38,657 nucleotides of DNA from an uncultured Oscillospiraceae bacterium (GTDB taxonomy: Bacteria > Bacillota > Clostridia > Oscillospirales > Acutalibacteraceae), in contig URCA01000033.1 in assembly GCA_900546265.1 (NCBI GenBank), forward strand, positions 1 through 38,657, read 5' to 3'. Below the pieces are notes generated by a model, which had not been told where the DNA came from, did not search any database, and was given only the letters and a program-made list of their open reading frames with translations. Positions 25,159 to 32,563 of the stretch are shown piece by piece (the stretch's first letter is position 1; each line of letters begins with the position of its first letter). The position numbers were made by a program, and so were the translations under genes.

Positions 25159-27528
25159 TTGACATTGCAGACTGACAACATACCGGAGGAGCTGCGGGCG
25201 CTCCCTCAATGGGTGGGGCGGCGCGGAAAAATACCGCTTAATCCAGCCACCGGCGAAGGGGCCAAGGCGGGCGTACCGTCAACATGGGGGACGCTGGAAC
25301 AGGCTGTTACGGGAGTAAACGCAGGCCGTTTTGAGGGGATCGGCTTTGAATTCGCTACCGGCGACGGGCTGGTGGGGATTGACCTTGACCATGTAGTGGA
25401 TCCCCACACCGGTGAGGTACAGCCTTGGGCGCTGGAGATTGTGCAGCGGCTGGACAGCTATACCGAGTACAGCCCGAGCGGGACAGGATTACATATATTT
25501 GTGCATGGCGATATACCCGATGCCGGGCGGAAAAAGACATTCAATAAGGACACAGGCGAGGCCGTGGAGCTGTACAAGGAAAAGCGGTATTTCACTGTAA
25601 CCGCCAAGCCTTTTCATCCCGCGCCAATCGCCGACCGGTCTGCAGAGCTGACGGCGCTGTATGCAGAGCTATTCCCGCACCAGCAGAACCACACAGCCCT
25701 CTCCCCTGCTATCGACGCGCCGGAATATCTGCGGATAGGGCTGGACAAAGACCGCACCTTCCGCGCCCTCTGGGACGGTTACAGGAACACCGGCGACGAG
25801 AGCAGCAACGACCTAGCGCTGATGAACAAGCTGGCGTACTGGTGCAACCGCGACGAGGGACGCATGATAGAGGCGTTTCTAGCCTCCCCTTATGCTGCCG
25901 GGAAGGACGATGCACATCGCGCCAAGCTGGAGCGGGAGGACTATCTGCACCGGACGGCGCAAAAGGCGATCGCCGATTGCCGCGAGACGGCGGCGGATCG
26001 GGATGCAGCCTTTAAACTGGAGCGGGCAAGGCGGGATTTCGCCCCCCTGTCCGCCAATGGAGACAAGCCAGAAGTGGAACCCGCCGACTATTCAGATGCG
26101 GGGAACGCGGCGGTTTTCTCCCGCCTGTACGCGGGGAAGCTGCTCTATGCGGATTCCCTGGGGTGGCTATGGTGGAACGGCCAGAAATGGGACAGAAGCG
26201 ACCACCACGCCACCCGCTGCGCTCTGGAAATGTCCGGGGCCATGTACCAGGACGCGCTGACCAGATACAGCGAAGCCAAGCATGCCGCCGCCCAGGCGGA
26301 AATAGACTTTGCGGGGGAAGCCATCAGCAAAAGCGACCGGGACAAGGCCAGGGAGGCGGAAACCGCCGCAAAGGCTTATTTTAAACATGCCGCTACGACC
26401 AGGAACGCGACGCGCATTAATAGCTTTATCTCCCTGTCCATCCCGTCCTTTCTGATAAAGGCCGACAAGCTGGACGCCAACCCGTTTGACCTGAATACCC
26501 CGGCGGGGATTGTGGATTTGCGCAGCGGCGGGGTACGGCCCCATGACCCGGAAGCCTATTGCACCCAAATCACCGCCTGTTCACCCGGGACGGCTGGTGA
26601 AGCTATGTGGAGCCAGTTTATGGACTGGGTGACAGGTGGGGATCAGGGTGTGCGCGAATATCTCCAGATGGTTGCCGGTATGGCCGCTGTGGGCGAGGTG
26701 TATCAAGAGGGCGTTGTCATGGCTTACGGCCCCGGCGGTAACGGAAAATCCACCTGTGTAAACGCTATAGGAAACGTGTTTGGGGAATACGCCGGGAGTA
26801 TCGCCATCAAGGTATTAACCACCGAACGGCAGAACAGCGGCCCCGCGTTGGCGACCATGCGCGGCAAGCGGCTAGTGGTAGCGGGAGAACTGGAGGAAAA
26901 CCAACGGCTTTCCGTGTCCACCCTTAAACAGCTTGCCAGCACCGACAAGCTGGTGATTGAGGAGAAATACCATTCCCCCGAGGTGGTGAAGCAAACCCAC
27001 ACGCTTGTGCTGTTCACCAACCATTTACCCCGCGTTGGCTCAACAGACGGCGGCACCTGGCGGCGGCTGACCGTCGTCCCCTTTCTGTCCAAGGTGTCGC
27101 CGGACAAGAGCGTTCTCAACTACACCGAAACTCTTACCCGAGAGGCTGGGGAAGCCATTATGTCGTGGGTGGTGCACGGAGCAGTAAAATTTTGTGCGAA
27201 CCATTTTAAAATCCCGCTCCCCGACGTAGTGGCAAAGGCTACCGAGGAATACCAGGCGCGGGAAAACTGGCTTTCCAATTTCATTTCCGAACGCTGCACC
27301 AAAGACCCGAACGGGCGGGTGCAGAGTTCCGAATTGTATGCGGCCTATAAGGAGTGGAGCCAGAGCACCGGCGACTACACCAGACGGCTGAACGACTTCT
27401 CCACAGCCATGGAGGCGGCGGGGTTTTTGAAGATTGCGCCGAGGAATATAAAGCATTGGCAGGGGCTCATCTTGAACCCCATCCCACTTCCGGATTATGG
27501 CTATTCCAACAGTCGATATTCGCAATAA
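25159..27528 (+). CDS. P4/D5-type primase-helicase (replication protein)
   Basis: 789 residues. N-terminal primase-polymerase-like domain (WVGRRGKIPLNPATGEGAKA, GLVGIDLDHVVDP, SPSGTGLHIFVHG), a D5_N region (WLWWNGQKWDRSDHHATR), and a C-terminal SF3 helicase with Walker A GPGGNGKSTC (about residues 524-533). Further helicase motifs are VVAGELEENQRLS and VLFTNHLPRVGSTDGGTWRR. This is the replication initiator/helicase type of phage P4, satellites and integrative plasmids. The start is TTG 25159 after GGCGGTGA; a second TTG at 25165 is possible. A 20-bp inverted repeat follows directly after its stop. Confidence 0.92.
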   Translation: MTLQTDNIPEELRALPQWVGRRGKIPLNPATGEGAKAGVPSTWGTLEQAVTGVNAGRFEGIGFEFATGDGLVGIDLDHVVDPHTGEVQPWALEIVQRLDSYTEYSPSGTGLHIFVHGDIPDAGRKKTFNKDTGEAVELYKEKRYFTVTAKPFHPAPIADRSAELTALYAELFPHQQNHTALSPAIDAPEYLRIGLDKDRTFRALWDGYRNTGDESSNDLALMNKLAYWCNRDEGRMIEAFLASPYAAGKDDAHRAKLEREDYLHRTAQKAIADCRETAADRDAAFKLERARRDFAPLSANGDKPEVEPADYSDAGNAAVFSRLYAGKLLYADSLGWLWWNGQKWDRSDHHATRCALEMSGAMYQDALTRYSEAKHAAAQAEIDFAGEAISKSDRDKAREAETAAKAYFKHAATTRNATRINSFISLSIPSFLIKADKLDANPFDLNTPAGIVDLRSGGVRPHDPEAYCTQITACSPGTAGEAMWSQFMDWVTGGDQGVREYLQMVAGMAAVGEVYQEGVVMAYGPGGNGKSTCVNAIGNVFGEYAGSIAIKVLTTERQNSGPALATMRGKRLVVAGELEENQRLSVSTLKQLASTDKLVIEEKYHSPEVVKQTHTLVLFTNHLPRVGSTDGGTWRRLTVVPFLSKVSPDKSVLNYTETLTREAGEAIMSWVVHGAVKFCANHFKIPLPDVVAKATEEYQARENWLSNFISERCTKDPNGRVQSSELYAAYKEWSQSTGDYTRRLNDFSTAMEAAGFLKIAPRNIKHWQGLILNPIPLPDYGYSNSRYSQ

Positions 27529-27540
27529 AAACAGGGCCAT

Positions 27541-27634
27541 GTTACGGCTGGTTACGGCTGATGTATAACTTTTCCTATAGAGCACTAAAAATCAAAATAA
27601 AAAAAGTTGGTATACAGCCGTAACCAGCCGTAAC
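27541..27634. other. Candidate replication origin: inverted double iterons around an A/T-rich spacer
   Basis: GTTACGGCTG is tandemly repeated at 27541-27560, and its exact reverse complement (CAGCCGTAAC twice) lies at 27615-27634. The 54 bases between are strongly A/T-rich (for example AAAAATCAAAATAAAAAAAG). It begins 13 bases after the primase-helicase stop. P4 also keeps a replication region (crr) after its alpha primase gene. The origin role is inference. Confidence 0.6.
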
Positions 27635-27703
27635 CCAAACGCAAAAAAGTGAGGATTCATGCGGGTTTACGCCCTGTGCGGAGATGAAGGAGAAAACACG
27701 AAA

Positions 27704-27883
27704 ATGACAAAGCTTTGCCCTTTACAGCAGGGCCTTAGACCATGTGTGTCAGAATGCGCATGGTATGACACGTTGAATCTATGCTGCGAAGTCAAAATGA
27801 TAACGGACAGCTTAAACGACATTGCCGAAGAGTTGGGCCGGATAAACGATAACGCAGCAAAATCGGAGGGCATACATGGGTAA
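27704..27883 (+). CDS. Cysteine-rich small protein
   Basis: 59 residues from ATG 27704 (AAGGAG upstream), starting MTKLCPLQQGLRPCVSECAW. Five cysteines in the first 30 residues (CPLQ, CVSEC, LCC) suggest a small metal-binding knuckle, then a helical tail. An upstream ATG (27659) would add 15 residues but has a poorer ribosome binding site. Overlaps the next gene by 8 bases. Function unknown. Confidence 0.65.
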   Translation: MTKLCPLQQGLRPCVSECAWYDTLNLCCEVKMITDSLNDIAEELGRINDNAAKSEGIHG

Positions 27884-28154
27884 AACAATCCATCTTCTTG
27901 TGGACTATAAGGACGGAGCGGGCCGGTATTATCATCAGGTATTCAAGGCATACAACGCACTAGGTGAAGAAACGGCGGCCTGCGTCATGGAGATGCTGCG
28001 GCAGGATGGGTTCACCCCCTGGGCCGTCGCGGCAGTCTACGGCAGCCACACCATGGAAGAGCTCTCGCGGATGCAGGACAGCCCGCCAGTACCAGGAAAG
28101 ACGCGGATACTTTACATAGACAAGACGGAATATCAAGCCCGCTCCCCCGGTTGA
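27876..28154 (+). CDS. Hypothetical protein
   Basis: 92 residues, starting GKTIHLLVDYKDGAGRYYHQ, with a predicted alpha/beta pattern. No recognised family. Translationally coupled to the preceding cysteine-rich gene (8-base overlap, GGAGGG upstream). Probably a replication-module accessory gene of the satellite. Confidence 0.65.
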   Translation: MGKTIHLLVDYKDGAGRYYHQVFKAYNALGEETAACVMEMLRQDGFTPWAVAAVYGSHTMEELSRMQDSPPVPGKTRILYIDKTEYQARSPG

Positions 28155-28184
28155 CAAATCCCAACATCCCCGCGCGCGTGAAAA

Positions 28185-28302
28185 ATCAAGTTTTATCAAG
28201 TTCTCATCGAGCCCTATCCAATCCTTATCTATGGCAACTTACTAAGTTTTACTAAGCGAAAACCTCAAGTTTCCTCAAGTATCCAAGTTATTCCAAGTAA
28301 AA
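28185..28302 (+). repeat. Array of paired 10-bp repeats (core CAAGT/CTAAG)
   Basis: Four pairs of near-identical decamers, each pair with exact 10-base period: ATCAAGTTTT/ATCAAGTTCT (28185-28204), ACTAAGTTTT/ACTAAGCGAA (28241-28260), CCTCAAGTTT/CCTCAAGTAT (28263-28282), CCAAGTTATT/CCAAGTAAAA (28283-28302). The last four decamers are contiguous. Noncoding; sits directly before the sigma-factor gene. Helical phasing suggests a protein-binding array (origin, partition or activator site). Confidence 0.75.
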
Positions 28303-28304
28303 AA

Positions 28305-28359
28305 GCCGCCCCTTTCGGAGCAGCCCTCACACCATCATCTTACACCGGAGAGGGGCGGC
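28305..28359. terminator. Long-range hairpin before the sigma gene
   Basis: GCCGCCCCT (28305-28313) pairs with AGGGGCGGC (28351-28359), with an inner CGG/CCG pair and a 37-base loop. On the minus strand it is followed by TTTTTT and would be a terminator; on the plus strand it would sequester the GAGAGGGGCGG that could be the ribosome binding site of the sigma gene. Confidence 0.55.
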
Positions 28360-28364
28360 GGTCA

Positions 28365-29252
28365 ATGACCAATGAAGAATGGGCCATAGAGATACAGGCA
28401 GGCTGGGAGGATTGCACGGCGCTATGGGAGCAGGTGCACAGATTCATCCGGCAGCAAGCCCACAGGTATTTCACACTCCATGCCGGAACCTGTACACATG
28501 CCGGAGTGGAATTGGACGACCTCCTGCAATGCGGGTTCATGGCGCTGCAAGACGCGGTGAGAGCATACCGGCCTGAATCCGGGTATTCCCTTCTGGCATA
28601 TATCAAGTACCCGCTCTTGAAGCATTTCCGGGAGGCCTGCGGCATCCGCACCACCCGCCGCGACCCGCTCAACAACTGCGCCAGTCTGGACAAGCCGGTT
28701 GGAGATGAAGGAAAAGCCACGCTTGGGGATTTACAGCCCAGCCAGAGCGCCGCACAGGATATGGAAGCGGTACTCGAGCGAAAGTACATGACGGAGCTGC
28801 ACGAGGCTATGGAAAAGGCGCTGGACACCCTGGACACGGTGCAGCGTGATACTATCCGGCGGCGCTTCTGGAATGGGGACACTCTGCAAGCCATGGCCAA
28901 GGATAACGGCGTTACACCGGAGGTTATACGACAGAGGGAGGCCAAGGCCCTGCGGAGACTGCGGCGCGGGCCGTGCGTGAAGCTGCTGAAACCCTTCGTT
29001 GACGAGATACGGGACGGATATGCCTGGAGGGGAACCGGATGGGGAGCCTGGAAAAGCACAGGCGTGTCCTCTGTGGAAAAGGCCGTCGAGAAAACCGATG
29101 AACTCATAAGGCAGCTCAGCGAACAGCGGGAACGGGACAAGGCTCGTTTCTGCGCCTTGCTCCATATCACCCCGGAAGAATTTGACCGGCGCTATATCGA
29201 ACCCCGGGCGAACTTCGAGAAAATCGGCTTTTCAGCAATGAGGCCACAATGA
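28365..29252 (+). CDS. Phage-type sigma-70-family factor
   Basis: 295 residues. Region 2-like: LDDLLQCGFMALQDAVRAYR then PESGYSLLAYIKYPLLKHFR (about residues 50-90). Region 4-like: ALDTLDTVQRDTIRRRFWNG then DTLQAMAKDNGVTPEVIRQR and EAKALRRLRRG (about 145-205). The extra C-terminal 90 residues are charged and helical. This resembles RNA polymerase sigma factors of Clostridia phages and ICEs. It could direct host polymerase to element or helper-phage late promoters. ATG 28365 lies just after a hairpin that may hide its ribosome binding site. Confidence 0.82.
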   Translation: MTNEEWAIEIQAGWEDCTALWEQVHRFIRQQAHRYFTLHAGTCTHAGVELDDLLQCGFMALQDAVRAYRPESGYSLLAYIKYPLLKHFREACGIRTTRRDPLNNCASLDKPVGDEGKATLGDLQPSQSAAQDMEAVLERKYMTELHEAMEKALDTLDTVQRDTIRRRFWNGDTLQAMAKDNGVTPEVIRQREAKALRRLRRGPCVKLLKPFVDEIRDGYAWRGTGWGAWKSTGVSSVEKAVEKTDELIRQLSEQRERDKARFCALLHITPEEFDRRYIEPRANFEKIGFSAMRPQ

Positions 29253-29268
29253 GAAAGGAGCCTATTTC

Positions 29269-29565
29269 ATGTCAATTTCAAGAATCGAGCAGGAAACCGT
29301 TATTCTTTTCAACGAGGCGGATGCAAGCGCCAGTGTCTACACTTACAACGGTGCCTTGAAGCGCAAGTTAACCGGCCTTTGCCATACCCGCCCTACAGAG
29401 GCCAGGCTGACCAAAGACGACGAACGCGGCGGCCTGACTTTTGAGGTACCGAAACGCTGGATAAAGGTGAATGCGGGGCCGGTTTACACCGAGGAGCAGC
29501 GGCAAGCCATGAAGGAACGCGCAAGAGCCATTTCCACCTCAAAATCATCGACGGCGGTCGAGTGA
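29269..29565 (+). CDS. Hypothetical mobile-element protein
   Basis: 98 residues starting SISRIEQETVILFNEADASA and containing TFEVPKRWIKVN. Small beta-rich fold with a basic C-terminal helix. GAAAGGAG precedes the ATG, 16 bases after the sigma gene. No function assigned; homologues of this appearance are common in Clostridia prophages (from memory). Confidence 0.7.
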   Translation: MSISRIEQETVILFNEADASASVYTYNGALKRKLTGLCHTRPTEARLTKDDERGGLTFEVPKRWIKVNAGPVYTEEQRQAMKERARAISTSKSSTAVE

Positions 29566-29610
29566 AAACCATCTTGCCCGCTCCAGAAATATACTTTCAT
29601 GCCCTAGCCC

Positions 29611-29644
29611 TTGCCCTATCAGAAATCAAGAAGCTATAGGGCAA
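29611..29644 (+). terminator. Weak hairpin after the small gene
   Basis: TTGCCCTAT (29611-29619) pairs with ATAGGGCAA (29636-29644), followed by ATTTAAAG only; may be an attenuator rather than a full terminator. Confidence 0.4.
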
Positions 29645-29746
29645 ATTTAAAGAGTTTACTCACCTCAATTTTGAAGCGTGAATAATAGCGGCTATTGATT
29701 CGTAGTTACCGCATATCTATTCACAGTACCCACACGGAGGCGAAAC

Positions 29747-30544
29747 ATGTATTGCGTTGTGCAGGAAATCCAATTGAAGAAGCCAGCTGCTGGCGGTGAA
29801 TGTCGGGAATACGAGGTACAGACAACTTCCATCACAATAGGCGGTCAGACCAAGACCTATTATTCGTACTGCCCGAATTATGAAGCCGGAAAGTTTGAGC
29901 GGCCACACCGGGAGGCTTATAAAATCAGCGTACATGTAAGCCGCCGGGAGAATGGCAAGGTGAAGAAAAGGCAGTACCCTATAGGCACCGTCGGCTATTA
30001 CGCCCTCATAGAATGGGGCTTGTATGACTATATAGACAGAGGCGTAGCTAAAGCAGCCCAGGCTATGGGATTGGACTATCAAGAGGTCTACAAGCTGGTC
30101 GAGGGCAAGATGGAACCTATTCTCCAGAGAGTGGAGAGGGAATACCAAACCACTGAAGAATACAAGGTCGTCACCCGCCGCCGGAAGATTCAAGCGACAT
30201 ATCAAAAGGCCAAAGCAGCCTTTGCTAAAAAATACGGTGTGGATGAACGTGAATACGACGTTTGCTATAACGTCTTTGGCGAAGTGATGAATCAGCTATA
30301 TCTTGACCAGATAATCGAATCTTTCAGGGCATACCGTAGTTACTACGATTCATCGAGAAGTAACTACGATTGGGGCGGGGCCGGTAGTTACCGCGCTATA
30401 GAAAGCAGCACCTACAGCGAGGCCGAAAAGGCCACCTTGAAGCGTTTCTACAAGACGCTGGCCATGAAGTTTCATCCCGACACCGGCGGCACCGAGGAGG
30501 ACATGAAGCTGCTGAACAACCTCAAGGACGAATGGGGCATATAA
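29747..30544 (+). CDS. J-domain (DnaJ-like) protein
   Basis: 265 residues. The C-terminal 45 residues form a truncated J-domain with the HPD signature: LKRFYKTLAMKFHPDTGGTE then EDMKLLNNLKDEWG. The N-terminal 200 residues are unclassified, with charged helices (YQTTEEYKVVTRRRKIQATY) and a Tyr/Ser/Arg-rich linker made of a short repeat (YYDSSRSNYDW). J-domain proteins stimulate DnaK; here the J-domain is at the C-terminus, unlike DnaJ, so the N-terminal part may choose a client such as a replication complex. GGAGG precedes ATG 29747. Ends at a terminator. Confidence 0.82.
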   Translation: MYCVVQEIQLKKPAAGGECREYEVQTTSITIGGQTKTYYSYCPNYEAGKFERPHREAYKISVHVSRRENGKVKKRQYPIGTVGYYALIEWGLYDYIDRGVAKAAQAMGLDYQEVYKLVEGKMEPILQRVEREYQTTEEYKVVTRRRKIQATYQKAKAAFAKKYGVDEREYDVCYNVFGEVMNQLYLDQIIESFRAYRSYYDSSRSNYDWGGAGSYRAIESSTYSEAEKATLKRFYKTLAMKFHPDTGGTEEDMKLLNNLKDEWGI

Positions 30545-30550
30545 CCAACC

Positions 30551-30591
30551 GAGCGGGCAGCCAATCCCACACAAGGGACGCTTGCCCGCTC
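30551..30591 (+). terminator. Terminator after the J-domain gene
   Basis: GAGCGGGCA (30551-30559) pairs with TGCCCGCTC (30583-30591). The same GAGCGGGC/GCCCGCTC stem recurs at 32818-32852. Confidence 0.7.
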
Positions 30592-30809
30592 TCTATTTGT
30601 AGCATTTTGTAGCCATACATTAGCCGAAACTTTCATTTCTAAGATTTTTTATGTTTTTGTGGGGCTTCGTGGTATCCGGCACTTCACTTCACTAAAGCAA
30701 ACCACCCCGGGGGGCTTAAAAATTCCTCACGCGCGTGAAAATCGATTCTGTCGTGCATGGCATCGGTATGCGGCCCTTGGGGAGTTTTTGCTTTTTTCAG
30801 CCTGGGGGT
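30592..30809. other. Noncoding palindrome-rich stretch, possible packaging (cos-like) site
   Basis: No gene is supported here. It contains CCCCGGGG (30705-30712), an A/T tract and the perfect 12-bp palindrome TCACGCGCGTGA (30727-30738), followed by GCATGG/GCATCGG repeats. CGCGCGTGAAAA also occurs near 28172. This layout recalls cos regions of Gram-positive HK97-type phages, from memory; the function is a guess. Confidence 0.35.
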
Positions 30810-30842
30810 ACTGGCCGGATTTCAAATCCGGGCAGTTCTTTT
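30810..30842 (+). terminator. Near-perfect hairpin terminator
   Basis: ACTGGCCGGATTT (30810-30822) pairs with AAATCCGGGCAGT (30824-30836) with one mismatch and only one unpaired base at the centre, followed by TTCTTTTA. Because it follows a gene-free stretch it could end a small RNA, or it may be a cruciform site. Confidence 0.55.
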
Positions 30843-30864
30843 ATGGTGTTAGAAATATCCAAAC

Positions 30865-30894
30865 AAAAAAGCCGCCATCCCGGAGGACAGCGGC
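30865..30894 (-). terminator. Hairpin after the second coiled-coil gene
   Basis: Minus strand GCCGCTGTCC (30894-30885) with GGATGGCGGC (30880-30871; imperfect) followed by TTTTTT. Counterpart of the hairpin at 7599-7627. Confidence 0.6.
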
Positions 30895-30899
30895 CTCTA

Positions 30900-31229
30900 T
30901 CACTTTGCTATGCGAATATCTTTAATCTGCGCGGTATTATCCTTCGTGACGTTCTCCAGGGCGGAAACCTTAATCTTGATTTCCTCCACGTCCTCCGCTA
31001 CCTTGTCCAGCTTTGCGAACTTCTCGTTCATGCCCTGCTGGCCCTCACCGAGTAACTGGAGCTGCGTCTTTATGTCGTTCTCAAGGGTGACTTCTATTTT
31101 AGTAGTACGTTCTTTGACCTCCGATAAATCGGCCTTGACCTCCGACAGATCGCCTTCAACGGTAGACAAGCGAGTATCCATGCTCGTTACTTTATCAAGG
31201 ATAGCCTGCAAAATCTCTCTATCTTCCAT
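30900..31229 (-). CDS. Small coiled-coil protein (paralogue of 7633-7920)
   Basis: 109 residues starting MEDREILQAILDKVTSMDTR. Continuous heptad pattern with a tandem repeat LSEVKADLSEVK, then KERTTKIEVTLENDI shared with the other copy. No known function; such proteins could be membrane-less scaffolds or phage-tail-like fibres, but nothing here decides. ATG 31229 has GAGGTG 6 bases upstream; the in-frame codon at 31238 is less well spaced. Downstream of and co-oriented with the RHH gene, so both are probably controlled by the RHH operator region. Confidence 0.72.
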   Translation of the reverse strand: MEDREILQAILDKVTSMDTRLSTVEGDLSEVKADLSEVKERTTKIEVTLENDIKTQLQLLGEGQQGMNEKFAKLDKVAEDVEEIKIKVSALENVTKDNTAQIKDIRIAK

Positions 31230-31282
31230 CTTCCTCACCTCGCCTTCTCAGCATACCATGTCCCTTGTGGATTTGCAATGGG

Positions 31283-31477
31283 CTATTTTGGGGCATTGTC
31301 CCGCTCTATGGTCTCGAGGACAAACTCTTTCAATACCGTGTTTGATGTTTTACCCTCGCGCGCGCAATGCTCCTTGAACGCAGCGGCTTCCTCTTTTTTG
31401 ACCTTGCAACCAAGCGTTGCCATGTGTTCCCTGTTGTATTTATCAGCAGCTCTTTTTTGTGATTCGCTTACAGCCAT
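31283..31477 (-). CDS. Ribbon-helix-helix-like (Arc/CopG-type) regulator
   Basis: 64 residues: basic start AVSESQKRAADKYNREHM, strand TLGCKVKKEEAAAFKEHCAR, then EGKTSNTVLKEFVLETIERD. The short strand followed by two helices is the Arc/CopG ribbon-helix-helix plan. GGGAGGTG lies 7 bases before ATG 31477. It is divergent from the 31631 operon across a region with three ATATGGTTAACC-like repeats, its likely operators. A broken 3' end of the same gene type is at 7975-8010. Confidence 0.75.
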   Translation of the reverse strand: MAVSESQKRAADKYNREHMATLGCKVKKEEAAAFKEHCAREGKTSNTVLKEFVLETIERDNAPK

Positions 31478-31514
31478 TTATTGACACCTCCCTGCTATTA
31501 TTATACCGCATATT

Positions 31515-31605
31515 TATATGGTCAACAATATATATATTTAACAAATATATATGGTTAACCTTGTTCCATCTGCCTATTGAAATATATGGTTAACCATAGT
31601 ATACT
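31515..31605. promoter_or_regulatory. Divergent promoter/operator region of the RHH module
   Basis: Three copies of TATATGGT(T/C)AAC at 31515-31526, 31548-31560 and 31583-31595. The last is part of the palindrome TATGGTTAACCATA (31585-31598), which fills the 17-base spacer of the rightward promoter TTGAAA (31577-31582) / TATACT (31600-31605). The leftward promoter is TTGTTG (31528-31523), 17 bases, TATAAT (31505-31500). The operator positions would repress both promoters. Confidence 0.7.
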
Positions 31606-31630
31606 ATAGATACAGCGAAAGGGGAGCGGG

Positions 31631-31900
31631 ATGGAAACTAAGCGGAGTAAGAGACTACCGCGGCCAACAAACTCCCGCCCTATCGCCCACATGAGCAAAG
31701 GAGAGGTCAACATGAAATTGCTAGATCTCCTCGTTTCCGAACTGAACGAGGAAGAGAGCAAGGCCGGGAGCAGCCACAGATGGAAACGGCTGCACAGTAC
31801 GCCCCTGGAAATCGTGGAAACTCCAAAGGGCAACAGGCAGCGAGACATCAAATCGGGAAAGTTTACCGCAAAGCCTACCGAAGGGAGCGACAACACATGA
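31631..31900 (+). CDS. Hypothetical basic protein
   Basis: 89 residues, starting METKRSKRLPRPTNSRPIAH. Mostly charged, with a leucine-rich helix MKLLDLLVSELNEEESKAG. No known family. AAAGGGGAG precedes ATG 31631; a start at the internal MSKGEVNMK (AAAGGAG between) is also possible. First gene behind the RHH-controlled promoter and overlaps the next gene by 4 bases (ATGA). Confidence 0.6.
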   Translation: METKRSKRLPRPTNSRPIAHMSKGEVNMKLLDLLVSELNEEESKAGSSHRWKRLHSTPLEIVETPKGNRQRDIKSGKFTAKPTEGSDNT

Positions 31901-32172
31901 GCAAAACGAAATTGCAGGCCATGGTGGAGGAACTGGTAAGCCTGCGGGAGCTGGCGGTTGAGCTGGCGGACGAAATCGATACCCTGCAAGATGTCATCAA
32001 GGCCGACATGCAGCGGCAGGGCGTGGACACCATCGAGGCCGGAAAGCACACCGTCCGCTGGGCTGTGGTCAAGTCCAGCCGGTTCGATTCCAAAGCGTTC
32101 CGCGCCGCCTATCCTTCCATTTATGAGCAGTATACCAAGCCCACAGAGTCACGCCGATTCACCGTGGCATAA
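31897..32172 (+). CDS. Hypothetical phage-like protein
   Basis: 91 residues from ATG 31897, overlapping the previous stop. Helical N-terminus (LQAMVEELVSLRELAVELAD) and a conserved-looking C-terminus (VRWAVVKSSRFDSKAFRAAY then PSIYEQYTKPTESRRFTVA) of the kind seen in small Clostridia phage proteins. Function unknown. A longer in-frame extension would run through the preceding gene and lacks a ribosome binding site. Confidence 0.7.
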   Translation: MSKTKLQAMVEELVSLRELAVELADEIDTLQDVIKADMQRQGVDTIEAGKHTVRWAVVKSSRFDSKAFRAAYPSIYEQYTKPTESRRFTVA

Positions 32173-32296
32173 AGAAAGCCCCTTTCCTGTGCCGCCGTCC
32201 AAAGCACACAGGAAAAGAGCCAGAAACACCGCAGGGCGGGTCTGACTCTATTGTAACAGGCCCGCCAATCTTTTGCAAGGGGGAATCATTCAGATT

Positions 32297-32563
32297 ATGA
32301 CGGAGATTGAAAGAGTGTTGAATAAGCCCATAAGCAGAGAAGAAGAGCGATACTCCATGAAGCGGAGTGACCTCGACTTCCTGTACCGAACAGCCAAAGG
32401 CGGCCAATTTCACATGGCCTTTATTGCATTCCGATACGGCTTTGAGAAGGGCCGCCGGTGCGAGCAGGCCAAGCGGAGGCGCGAAGAGGCGCGCTATGCC
32501 ATCACGCCCGACGGGATTGACTACCTGGAAGGAATGGAGGCGTTTTCTAATGCCGGAGAATGA
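32297..32563 (+). CDS. Hypothetical small element protein
   Basis: 88 residues from ATG 32297 (AAGGGGGA upstream), starting MTEIERVLNKPISREEERYS. It contains FHMAFIAFRYGFEKGRRCEQ and then a basic helix AKRRREEARYA. No recognised function. Its end (NAGE-stop) overlaps the start of the next gene by 14 bases. Confidence 0.6.
   Translation: MTEIERVLNKPISREEERYSMKRSDLDFLYRTAKGGQFHMAFIAFRYGFEKGRRCEQAKRRREEARYAITPDGIDYLEGMEAFSNAGE

Noticed and set aside
30800..30840. GCCGGATTTCAAATCCGG looked like a tRNA T-arm
   Set aside because: No acceptor, D or anticodon arm around it; it is a symmetric hairpin with a T-tract and better read as a terminator.
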